A stretch of DNA of 64,000 nucleotides from Siphonodentalium dalli (taxonomy: Eukaryota > Mollusca > Scaphopoda > Gadilida > Siphonodentaliidae). The translations under genes and the position numbers were made by a program. Position 1 is the first letter of the stretch, and every line of letters begins with the position of its first letter. The stretch lies in the NCBI GenBank assembly GCA_032622095.1, contig CP136069.1:184501122-184565121 (forward strand), given 5' to 3'. Under the pieces are notes generated by a model. That model had not been told where the DNA came from, made no database searches, and worked only from the letters and a program-made list of their open reading frames with translations. Shown here piece after piece: positions 1-13,200 of this stretch.

Positions 1-360
1 GAGTACTCGCAAATCAAATCGAATATCGAATCGAATATATCAGTTCGGTGACAGGTAGTGATTAGCGAGAAAACCCCAATGAATGTTTTGAATCTGGTAA
101 ATAACATTGTATACAACCATGCATTCCTCATATATGAATCGGAAGATTATAAAATTTGTAGTTTGCATTGAATACATTGTTGTAATATTCATATTAGCTC
201 CCCGAAAAGAGATCAATGTTCTACGTCGGGAAATTAGATATAACAATAAACCAGAGGATGGTAAGTATACACCGAACGATAGTCATCATGTTTAGGTATC
301 GTATACACCGTATGACATATACATGTATCTGGTTCAGGACGGAGTTATATTAGTACTAGG

Positions 361-729
361 TCAGAGAATGAACTTTGAAATGACTTCACTATATTCAGGC
401 TGTCCATATTTAGAAACACAGGTATTCCCAACACGGAATCCGAAACGGACAGCACATGGATGCTTAGTAATCAAAGTTTCATGTGTAAGTTCTGTTTTGA
501 AATGCTGAGATGTGACCTCTTTGAAGCTTAGGATTTCACAATTTAAAGTGATCATAAGTATTCCAGTCTGAGCATCAAGCTTCAAAAGATCCCCATGAAG
601 ACCACTATATATAGTACTGAATGTTGAGTTTTGCGAGTTATTATTGGTGATCTTGGTAATGCGTTCAGTTTCCTCGGTCATTTTTATTTGCATTTTGTCA
701 AAATATGGTCTGTAAACGCTCGATGACAC
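361..729 (-). pseudogene. Degenerate cadherin-repeat fragment
   Basis: The minus strand reads RPYFDKMQIKMTEETERI, then STIYSGLHGDLLKLDAQTGI, resembling one extracellular cadherin repeat (PxF...V.E at the start, then F.LD..TG.I). The open frame has no ATG start, the usual DxD and DxNDN calcium motifs are absent, and after about residue 75 another frame looks more cadherin-like, suggesting a frameshift. It is either a decayed exon copy or part of a gene beyond the left edge. Confidence 0.4.
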
Positions 730-735
730 TATGTT

Positions 736-1117
736 TTAAAGTCATATTATGTACTTGTTCGGGTGCATGAAACTGATAAGTTCGTATTCAGGCGCTATGT
801 CAACTGGGGGAATGTAGCATTCTACTAACATCACTGAAAATTTCAAGCAAATCGACCGTACCACTCCATAGAAAACATTGTCTGAACTACGCTAAATTGT
901 AAATATTTACTACTCGAATCGGGCCGCTTCTATTGGCGATAAACTAACGAAAACGATTTCGCCATCGGCAGTCACAGCATTTAATTAATATACAGGTGTA
1001 AGAATGACGGTGTGTGTTGTCAATTTAGATACAATATTTGTAAAAATAACTATTTTGAACAAGATTATTCTCCATTTCTATTTGATCACCCTATAGGAGT
1101 GTTTCACATCACTTTAA
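736..1117 (-). mobile_element. TTAA-flanked ~380-bp repeat, copy 1
   Basis: Flanked by TTAA on both sides. Aligns by eye along its length with 39043-39411 and with the interrupted copy at 21978-23202 (for example GTAAATATTTACAATTTAGC and the CACCCGAA end). The TTAA borders suggest a piggyBac-type non-autonomous element; the inverted ends are imperfect. Confidence 0.7.
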
Positions 1118-1329
1118 GACGGCCAGAGATTGGTCAGCAAGCCCAAAAGGGACCCTCAAGACAAATTACTCTCATATTGAGGGGGGTGTTTACGTCTCTA
1201 CTTCATTGTCATGAATGCGTGCTTATTACAGAACAATGCCTTTCATTGGATCACATTCATGTGTGGTGAATAATCTGACATATAATAGCATTGCGAAGAT
1301 AAATGGAAATATTGGATAGATATTCGGTG

Positions 1330-1400
1330 TTGATTGTCCAATCGAATATGAATCGAATACTCAGGTCAAATCGAATATCAGTATTTTTGTGAGCACAAGC
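1330..1400. mobile_element. TCGAAT-rich remnant of the hAT-like family, with 1-60
   Basis: Positions 1-60 and 1330-1400 both contain repeated AATCGAATATC motifs like the ends of the hAT-like elements at 50079-51214 and 55667-56477. Termini are not clear, so this is a probable fragment only. Confidence 0.35.
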
Positions 1401-1517
1401 AAACATGTTTCATTCTTTATATGTTATGTTGTGGAACCGTAGAGTGAAACTGAAAGTGAACTTATTACTTATCATTTTCCATCCATAGAAAACAATTTTC
1501 TTTACAAAGTTACCAAA

Positions 1518-1680
1518 CCCTCAAGTTACACGTGGTACCTGACATATGTCAGATTGTCCCTCAAGTTACACGTGGTACCTGACATATATCAGATTGTCCC
1601 TCAAGTTACACGTAGTACCTGACATATATCAGATTGTCCCTCAAGTTACACGTGGTACCTGACATATGTCAGATTGTCCC
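1518..1680. repeat. 40-bp minisatellite, four units
   Basis: Four near-identical 40-bp units beginning TCAAGTTACACGTGGTACC and including the palindrome TGACATATGTCA. Units differ at one or two bases. Confidence 0.95.
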
Positions 1681-1682
1681 TA

Positions 1683-2630
1683 AATAATTAAATCCAGACT
1701 TGATCTGGATACACTTGAATATTCCCAGGTATTTTCAAAAGTTTCGTTTTCTTTATGACCATATTAGTGTCACTCTAGAGTTAGTGATATGATGACAATG
1801 AATAAGTGGAAAAATTGATATCTATTGACTGATAGGTACTTTGGCATGAATTGTCAATACATTAAAAAAATCCATATTTCAAATGCCATAAATAATCTAA
1901 AAAGTGTCTGGAACCTTAAATACAATTTTTAATTGACATTCACAGAAATTTTTTAATGATGTACGTATATGTATAGCCTTATTAGTCTTGATCAAGTTAT
2001 AAGATGATAGGAATTGAAAGATAACAGCTTTATAGTGAATTTCAATTGACAAAGGCTTCACAGAAGGCTGAAAGCTTGTGAAATTAAGTACTAATGAGTC
2101 TATAAAGGTGTTATCTTTCAATGCCTGTCATCTTATAGCAAACTTTTACTGTTTGATTTGCGAACAGCAAAGGTAAATTCACTAAAAGGAGGGGGAAGTA
2201 AAATAAAAAAATTCAATCCGTACACTATCTACGATATTCTTTGTGACTGCTGTCGGATTTAAAGTGCAGATAATCATTAAAAATAATTTATTGCAATATT
2301 TCAATTGAAATATAGACAAAACAGTTAAAACAATTTTCCCATTTTCCCAGGATATTATCTGGTGGCCCCCCGCTTCGCTGAGCACAGTGTGATGAAAATA
2401 TAGAACAGGTTTGGTCCCCATCTCAATGGCATGACCATTTCTGCTTTCGCAAGGAATAACCTCTCCCATAACTAGACACATGATGTGCTGGACTATTTCA
2501 ATCACATGATTGATCATGCATACTACCGGGAAAATTGTCTGTTGATGGAACTAATCATTGATATTTATTGAACTATTTATATAATTATCTGTTGAAACCT
2601 CTGCATTCTCCAAAATTGCATATCCTTAAG
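1683..2630. other. AT-rich intergenic DNA, no gene recognised
   Basis: Short open frames only. One stretch (2405-2480) is similar in inverse orientation to 3963-4060, around GGGAGRGGTTATT and GCGAAAGC, so the two sides of the hAT-like insertion carry a diverged inverted repeat. Confidence 0.5.
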
Positions 2631-3819
2631 CAGTGTTCGCGCTGTCGGTAGCCAAATTAGCCAATGGCTAATCTTTTTCGAATTTGGCTAATAAATATTT
2701 CATTTGGCTAAAATTTTGGCTAAACTTTTTTTGAACCCAAATGGAGACTGAAAGCATGGAGCCAGAAAGCTAATTAATAAAAGCGCTCAATAGATCGACA
2801 TTCAAGATGAAGTTAGGTGACGAAAGTATTTCATTATTTTCGTACTTATGAAATATCGTACAAAGGGAAACCCGATCGACAACTCTATCAACCAAGCGAC
2901 CACATAGTGATGTGTAATCATCTTTAGTTTTCACAAGACGGACATTCAAAGACGCATGGACATTAAACCGACCCTGGTTGAATTATGACAATGTGAAGAA
3001 AGCAGTGTTTTGTAAAGTGCATTGACGCCGGTATAAAAGCAATTTGTTCGCAACAGGCTGTTTTAATCTGGAGAAAGATTACGTCACTCTGCACGAAGCA
3101 GCAAAAGGTCATTCTTAATTTTTACATTTAATCCCCTAATCACCCATTCAGCCCATTGTCTGTCTGGTCACTCACGGCGCACCTGCACAATGCATGTTTA
3201 TGATGACATTGTATTTAAGACGGTCGAGGTTTATGAGTACCAAGTGTAAGACAAAAGCTTAATCAGCCAAATGTGAATCACGACAGATATTTTGTTGCTA
3301 TTTGTCGTCAATACCGATACACTCAAAATAATATGCATGCTTTTATGACAGATTGTAATTTGATAATGGCGTAACAATATTAAGTTATTAGTTTCCAGAT
3401 GTCACTTAGATATTTTCGCAAGGATAAATATTTAATGATTTAAAAAAAGATATTGATATAAAACAAAAAAATAATGACATTAAGAAGGACAATCCCGGGT
3501 TACCCCCCCCCCCCCCCCCCACCCCCACCCTAAAATCACTCTTTCACATAAAGATTAATAAATTTTTAATAAATGATATATATAAAAATACTTCTAGTTC
3601 ATCAAAATTATTTTAATTATTGTGTATTTTACCTGTGTCTGTTAGATTTTACGTTTTAGTCATTAATTGTGAATCGACCAGAAAACGATGATTTAATTTG
3701 GCCAAAGTTTTTTTTAATTTGGCCAAAAAACATTTGGCTAAAGTTTTTCATTTGGCTAATAAAATTTTCATTTGGCTAAACTTTTGGCTAATGTTTTTTT
3801 CGGTCCAGCGCGAACACTG
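2631..3819. mobile_element. hAT-like non-autonomous element, 1189 bp
   Basis: Terminal inverted repeat CAGTGTTCGCGCTG at both ends and an 8-bp target duplication, TCCTTAAG (2623-2630) against TCCTTAAA (3820-3827). Both subterminal regions repeat ATTTGGCTAA-type motifs in inverse orientation. There is a C-tract at ~3505-3525. No transposase frame was found. Confidence 0.88.
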
Positions 3820-4091
3820 TCCTTAAATCCTTTAAGTCTATACAGATGTGTGAGTGTGTACGCCATCGGCAGTTCTCCTGGCATAGGAGGTATATACATT
3901 AAGATAGATAGAGAGCTATAAAATAATGACGCCTATTTCCAGGGCCATGTATTGTCGCTGATATGGTGTCTATATATTTATGGGAGGGGTTATTTCCATG
4001 CGAAAGCGCATATAGCCGAGCTGTTGAGATTGGCCTGGTCCATAAGCATCGAGGGCGAGTGAAGGGTGCAATAGACACACCAAGTACTCAC

Positions 4092-4254
4092 TTGTTTGCA
4101 GTGAAGTTTGTAATCAGTGCAATCATATATTCACTGATGTTTCTGTCAGGATAGTCATACTCCTGTCGCGGGTACAGCCCAGTCAAGTTCACGTAGGTCT
4201 CATTAAAAAATGGTAAACCGAATATATACTGTAAGTCTTGACCATGTGCCACAC
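4092..4254 (-). CDS. Carboxylesterase exon 9 (catalytic histidine)
   Basis: Encodes residues 481-534 plus two bases, phase 1 to 2. Joined to exon 8 it reads PWRGVAHGQDLQYIFGLPF, with His484 as the catalytic histidine, followed by EYDYPDRNISEYMIALITNF, a family hallmark close to the C-terminus. Donor AACAA|GTGAGT. A further exon of roughly 30-40 codons is required; I do not see it between here and position 1. Confidence 0.94.
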
Positions 4255-7200
4255 CTGGAATCCATGAAATTTACTTCATTATAGACTCACAGTTGTCATA
4301 AATTTTTATCAAAATCCGCTGATAAATAAACATATACTAGTAGGCTATTAAAATAAAATATCGGTGTTCTCAGGCAATTAGATCTAAATTTTGAGATGAG
4401 AGAGGGAGGCTATTTATTTTTCTCAAAATCTGGAAAACATCCTCCAGAAACAAATAAAGAACATTTTCGTTGTCGAAATCCAATATTTCTAACAGCAAAT
4501 GTTGAAAAAAATGCTTGACAAGCTTTTTAAAAGAACATTTCAGTGATGAGGGAGGGGTCTGAGAACACGGAATGTTTACAAGGCTTAAAACAATTTTTTT
4601 TTTACTGCCTGTCAAAATGACAGGTGCATGGAGCTGGTCATTTCAGAATGGTGCCTGTCAAATTTTCACAATGACAGGACATGTGGCTTACTGTCTCCAA
4701 ATTCTTTATAATTTACAAATAACCAACAGTCGATGGTCCTTTATTGTTTATGTAATCACAGGACAATTAACTGTCAAATATGATTCATACCTGTATGTGT
4801 TTAATTATTTATTGAATAAAATAAAACAAAAATAAATAAATAATGTAAGCAGACGACAGATATACGAAAAGATAATAAAGGATTTCTATTAATTGGTGGG
4901 AAATATTCAGATAATAAGTTCAACAAACCTGTTCAACTTACTATCTGAACATTTCCTAAGGGAACTACGTACTCAAAAATGAGTATTTTGTATAGAAAGG
5001 GTTACTAAGGGAACTACTCATCAATGAGTATTTAGTATAGAAAGGTCTAATAAGGGAACTACTGATCAATGATTATTTAGTATAGAAAGGGTTAAAATAA
5101 TTGTATAGTTAATGAACCAGTACCAGTAACCATGATAAAAGCACACATGATTTACCAATTTTTTCACAAAAATATACGACATGAACTTCACTTATAAATA
5201 CAAAACTGATTGAATGTTATACAAAAATATAGAAAAATGACCAATTATGTATAACCCAATAAGTCTTTAAAACCCTTTCAGTGCCAGGTCCGATTTTTGT
5301 ATCAACCCATATACCCTGTGCCAATGCATTCTCTTATATATGTGAGTCGACCATAGGTCCCCTCGCATATATAAGAGAATGCATTGGCCTAAAAAAAATT
5401 CATCATTTGTTATTATTTTTTACAATTTTTTACAATTTTAATAATTTTTTCTTATATTCTTTAACAGACTTATTTTGTAGGTTTAGTGCCAGGCAATCTT
5501 ACGTTTTTCATGGGCAGCAAAATTATTACTATGAATACTTGGTGATAGTTTTGAGGTACAACATACCCCAAAGGTTTTATCCAGTTTGTTTTTAAATTCG
5601 CTATAGCATGCTTAAGCATACCCAAACAAAATTCAACCCAAAAAAATCTAAAACAATTTTTATTTTTTTTATTTTTTTAGGGCCGATTTTACAGACTGTA
5701 AATTAGGGCCGATGAGATCGGCCCCTGGCACTGAAAGGTTAAAATGAGTAATTTAAACAGATTTTGTTTTCATCCGACCATAATGTACAAAATTTGTAAA
5801 CCAGAAAATCAAACAACCATGGCCTTAAACACATGCACAGAATACAAACCTCTCCATGGTGGCATATCTTACACACATGCACAGAATACACACCTCTCCA
5901 TGGTGGCATATCTTACACACATGAATACATACCTCTCCATGGTGGCATATCTTACACACATGCACAGAATACATACCTCTCCATGGTGGCATATCTTACA
6001 CACATGAATACATACCTCTCCATGGTGGCATATCTTACACACATGAATACATACCTCTCCATGGTGGCATATCTTACACACATGAATACATACCTCTCCA
6101 TGGTGGCATATCTTACACACATGCACAGAATACATACCTCTCCATGGTGGCATATCTTACACACATGCACAGAATACATACCTCTCCATGGTGGCATATC
6201 ATACACGCATGCACAGAATACATACCTCTCCATGGTGGCATATCATACACGCATGCACAGAATACATACCTCTCCATGGTGGCATATCTTACACACATGC
6301 ACAGAATACATACCTCTCCATGGTGGCATATCATACACGCATGCACAGAATACATACCTCTCCATGGTGGCATATCTTACACACATGCACAGAATACATA
6401 CCTCTCCATGGTGGCATATCTTACACACATGCACAGAATACATACCTCTCCATGGTGGCATATCTTACACACATGAATACATACCTCTCCATGGTGGCAT
6501 ATCTTACACACATGAATACATACCTCTCCATGGTGGCATATCTTACACACATGAATACATACCTCTCCATGGTGGCATATCTTACACACATGCACAGAAT
6601 ACATACCTCTCCATGGTGGCATATCTTACACACATGAATACATACCTCTCCATGGTGGCATATCTTACACACATGAATACATACCTCTCCATGGTGGCAT
6701 ATCTTACACACATGAATACACACCTCTCCATGGTGGCATATCTTACACACATGAATACATACCTCTCCATGGTGGCATATCTTACACACATGAATACATA
6801 CCTCTCCGTGGTGGCATATCTTACACACATGCACAGAATACATACCTCTCCATGGTGGCATATCTTACACACATGCACAGAATACATACCTCTCCATGGT
6901 GGCATATCTTACACACATGCACAGAATACACACCTCTCCATGGTGGCATATCTTACACACATGAATACATACCTCTCCATGGTGGCATATCTTACACACA
7001 TGAATACATACCTCTCCATGGTGGCATATCATACACGCATGCACAGAATACATACCTCTCCATAGTGGCATATCTTACACACATGAATACATACCTCTCC
7101 GTGGTGGCATATCTTACACACATGCACAGAATACATACCTCTCCATGGTGGCATATCTTACACACATGAATACATACCTCTCCATGGTGGCATATCTTAC

Positions 7201-10200
7201 ACACATGAATACATACCTCTCCATGGTGGCATATCATACACGCATGCACAGAATACATACCTCTCCATGGTGGCATATCTTACACACATGAATACATACC
7301 TCTCCATGGTGGCATATCATACACACATGAATACATACCTCTCCATGGTGGCATATCTTACACACATGCACAGAATACATACCTCTCCATGGTGGCATAT
7401 CTTACACACATGCACAGAATACATACCTCTCCATGGTGGCATATCATACACGCATGCACAGAATACATACCTCTCCATGGTGGCATATCTTACACACATG
7501 CACAGAATACATACCTCTCCATAGTGGCATATCTTACACACATGCACAGAATACATACCTCTCCATGGTGGCATATCATACACGCATGCACAGAATACAT
7601 ACCTCTCCATGGTGGCATATCATACACGCATGCACAGAATACATACCTCTCCATGGTGGCATATCTTACACACATGCACAGAATACATACCTCTCCATGG
7701 TGGCATATCATACACGCATGCACAGAATACATACCTCTCCATGGTGGCATATCTTACACACATGCACAGAATACATACCTCTCCATGGTGGCATATCATA
7801 CACGCATGCACAGAATACATACCTCTCCATGGTGGCATATCATACACGCATGCACAGAATACATACCTCTCCATGGTGGCATATCTTACACACATGCACA
7901 GAATACATACCTCTCCATGGTGGCATATCTTACACGCATGCACAGAATACATACCTCTCCATAGTGGCATATCTTACACACATGCACAGAATACATACCT
8001 CTCCATGGTGGCATATCTTACACACATGAATACATACCTCTCCGTGGTGGCATATCTTACACACATGCACAGAATACATACCTCTCCATGGTGGCATATC
8101 TTACACACATGAATACATACCTCTCCATGGTGGCATATCTTACACACATGAATACATACCTCTCCATGGTCGCATATCTTACACACATGAATACATACCT
8201 CTCCATGGTCGCATATCTTACACACATGAATACATACCTCTCCATGGTGGCATATCTTACACACATGAATACATACCTCTCCATGGTGGCATATCTTACA
8301 CACATGAATACATACCTCTCCATGGTCGCATATCTTACACACATGAATACATACCTCTCCATGGTGGCATATCTTACACACATGAATACATACCTCTCCA
8401 TGGTGGCATATCTTACACACATGCACAGAATACATACCTCTCCATGGTGGCATATCTTACACACATGAATACATACCTCTCCATGGTGGCATATCTTACA
8501 CACATGAATACATACCTCTCCATGGTGGCATATCTTACACATATGCACAGAATACATACCTCTCCATGGTGGCATATCTTACACACATGAATACATACCT
8601 CTCCATGGTGGCATATCTTACACACATGAATACATACCTCTCCATGGTGGCATATCTTACACACATGAATACATACCTCTCCATAGTGGCATATCTTACA
8701 CACAGAATACATACCTCTCCATGGTGGCATATCTTACACACAGAATACATACCTCTCCATGGTGGCATATCTTACACACATGAATACATACCTCTCCATG
8801 GTGGCATATCTTACACATATGCACAGAATACATACCTCTCCATGGTGGCATATCTTACACACATGAATACATACCTCTCCATAGTGGCATATCTTACACA
8901 CATGAATACATACCTCTCCATGGTGGCATATCTTACACACATGAATACATACCTCTCCATGGTGGCATATCTTACACACATGAATACATACCTCTCCATA
9001 GTGGCATATCTTACACACAGAATACATACCTCTCCATGGTGGCATATCTTACACACATGAATACATACCTCTCCATGGTGGCATATCTTACACACATGAA
9101 TACATACCTCTCCATAGTGGCATATCTTACACACATGAATACATACCTCCCCATAGTGGCATATCATACACACATGAATACATACCTCTCCATGGTGGCA
9201 TATCTTACACACATGAATACATACCTCCCCATAGTGGCATATCATACACACATGAATACATACCTCTCCATAGTGGCATATCTTACACACATGAATACAT
9301 ACCTCTCCATGGTGGCATATCTTACACACATGAATACATACCTCTCCATGGTGGCATATCTTACACACATGAATACATACCTCTCCATAGTGGCATATCT
9401 TACACACATGAATACATACCTCTCCATGGTGGCATATCTTACACACATGCACAGAATACATACCTCCCCATGGTGGCATATCTTACACACATGAATACAT
9501 ACCTCCCCATGGTGGCATATCTTACACACATGAATACATACCTCTCCATGGTGGCATATCTTACACACATGAATACATACCTCTCCATGGTGGCATATCT
9601 TACACACATGAATACATACCTCCCCATAGTGGCATATCTTACACACATGAATACATACCTCTCCATGGTGGCATATCATACACACATGAATACATACCTC
9701 TCCATGGTGGCATATCTTACACACATGAATACATACCTCTCCATGGTGGCATATCTTACACACATGAATACATACCTCTCCATGGTGGCATATCTTACAC
9801 ACATGCACAGAATACATACCTCTCCATGGTGGCATATCTTACACACATGAATACATACCTCCCCATAGTGGCATATCTTACACACATGAATACATACCTC
9901 CCCATAGTGGCATATCATACACACATGAATACATACCTCCCCATGGTGGCATATCTTACACACATGAATACATACCTCTCCATGGTGGCATATCTTACAC
10001 ACATGAATACATACCTCCCCATAGTGGCATATCTTACACACATGAATACATACCTCCCCATAGTGGCATATCTTACACACATGAATACATACCTCCCCAT
10101 GGTGGCATATCTTACACACATGAATACATACCTCTCCATGGTGGCATATCTTACACACATGCACAGAATACATACCTCCCCATGGTGGCATATCTTACAC

Positions 10201-13200
10201 ACATGCACAGAATACATACCTCTCCATGGTGGCATATCTTACACACATGAATACATACCTCCCCATAGTGGCATATCTTACACACATGAATACATACCTC
10301 TCCATAGTGGCATATCTTACACACATGAATACATACCTCCCCATAGTGGCATATCTTACACACAGAATACATACCTCCCCATAGTTTCATATCTTACACA
10401 CAGAATACATACCTCTCCATGGTGGCATATCTTACACACATGAATACATACCTCTCCATGGTGGCATATCTTACACACATGAATACATACCTCTCCATGG
10501 TGGCATATCTTACACACATGAATACATACCTCTCCATGGTGGCATATCTTACACACATGAATACATACCTCTCCATGGTGGCATATCTTACACGCATGCA
10601 CAGAATACATACCTCTCCATGGTGGCATATCTTACACACATGAATACATACCTCTCCATGGTGGCATATCTTACACACAGAATACATACCTCTCCATGGT
10701 GGCATATCTTACACACATGAATACATACCTCTCCATAGTGGCATATCTTACACACAGAATACATACCTCTCCATGGTGGCATATCTTACACACATGAATA
10801 CATACCTCTCCATGGTGGCATATCTTACACACATGAATACATACCTCTCCATAGTGGCATATCTTACACACAGAATACATACCTCTCCATGGTGGCATAT
10901 CTTACACACATGAATACATACCTCTCCATGGTGGCATATCTTACACACATGAATACATACCTCTCCATAGTGGCATATCTTACACACATGAATACATACC
11001 TCCCCATAGTGGCATATCTTACACACAGAATACATACCTCTCCATGGTGGCATATCTTACACACATGAATACATACCTCTCCATGGTGGCATATCTTACA
11101 CACATGAATACATACCTCTCCATGGTGGCATATCTTACACACATGAATACATACCTCTCCATGGTGGCATATCTTACACACAGAATACATACCTCTCCAT
11201 GGTGGCATATCTTACACACATGAATACATACCTCTCCATAGTGGCATATCTTACACACAGAATACATACCTCTCCATGGTGGCATATCTTACACACATGA
11301 ATACATACCTCTCCATGGTGGCATATCTTACACACATGAATACATACCTCTCCATAGTGGCATATCTTACACACATGAATACATACCTCTCCATAGTGGC
11401 ATATCTTACACACATGAATACATACCTCTCCATAGTGGCATATCTTACACACATGAATACATACCTCTCCATAGTGGCATATCTTACACACATGAATACA
11501 TACCTCTCCATGGTGGCATATCTTACACACATGAATACATACCTCTCCATAGTGGCATATCTTACACACATGAATACATACCTCTCCATGGTGGCATATC
11601 TTACACACATGAATACATACCTCTCCATAGTGGCATATCTTACACACATGAATACATACCTCTCCATGGTGGCATATCTTACACACATGCACAGAATACA
11701 TACCTCTCCATGGTGGCATATCTTACACACATGAATACATACCTCTCCATAGTGGCATATCTTACACACATGAATACATACCTCTCCATGGTGGCATATC
11801 TTACACACATGAATACATACCTCTCCATGGTGGCATATCTTACACACATGAATACATACCTCTCCATGGTGGCATATCTTACACACATGAATACATACCT
11901 CCCCATAGTGGCATATCTTACACACATGAATACATACCTCTCCATAGTGGCATATCTTACACACATGAATACATACCTCTCCATAGTGGCATATCTTACA
12001 CACATGAATACATACCTCTCCATGGTGGCATATCTTACACACATGAATACATACCTCTCCATGGTGGCATATCTTACACACATGAATACATACCTCCCCA
12101 TAGTGGCATATCTTACACACATGAATACATACCTCCCCATAGTGGCATATCTTACACACATGAATACATACCTCCCCATAGTGGCATATCTTACACACAT
12201 GAATACATACCTCCCCATAGTGGCATATCTTACACACATGAATACATACCTCTCCATGGTGGCATATCTTACACACATGAATACATACCTCCCCATAGTG
12301 GCATATCTTACACACATGAATACATACCTCCCCATAGTGGCATATCTTACACACATGAATACATACCTCCCCATAGTGGCATATCTTACACACATGAATA
12401 CATACCTCCCCATAGTGGCATATCTTACACACATGAATACATACCTCTCCATGGTGGCATATCTTACACACATGAATACATACCTCCCCATGGTGGCATA
12501 TCTTACACACATGAATACATACCTCTCCATAGTGGCATATCTTACACACATGAATACATACCTCTCCATGGTGGCATATCTTACACACATGCACAGAATA
12601 CATACCTCTCCATGGTGGCATATCTTACACACATGAATACATACCTCTCCATGGTGGCATATCTTACACACATGAATACATACCTCTCCATAGTGGCATA
12701 TCTTACACACATGAATACATACCTCTCCATGGTGGCATATCTTACACACATGAATACATACCTCTCCATGGTGGCATATCATGCACACATGAATACATAC
12801 CTCTCCATGGTGGCATATCATACACACATGCACAGAATACATACCTCTCCATGGTGGCATATCTTACACACATGAATACATACCTCTCCATGGTGGCATA
12901 TCTTACACACATGCACAGAATACATACCTCTCCATGGTGGCATATCTTACACACATGCACAGAATACTAAACTCTCCATGGCGGCATATCTTACACACAT
13001 GAATACATACCTCTCCATGGTGGCATATCTTACACACACGCACAGAATACATACCTCTCCATGGTGGCATATCTTACACACATGCACAGAATACTAAACT
13101 CTCAATGGTGGCATATCTTACACACATGAATACATACCTCTCCATGGTGGCATATCTTACACACATGCACAGAATACATACCTCTCCATGGTGGCATATC

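Noticed and set aside
2182-2517. 111-codon minus-strand frame as a missing last exon of the esterase
   Set aside because: No match to the expected family C-terminus and no fitting phase-2 acceptor; part of it is a repeat also seen inverted at 3963-4060.
5833-7065. Open frame of 410 codons (LSMVAYLTHMNTY repeats) and dozens of others in 5830-14160 on both strands, up to 456 codons
   Set aside because: They are translations of the 38/39/44-bp minisatellite, open in several phases on both strands because the unit lacks stops there; they lie in an intron and show no codon bias or domain.
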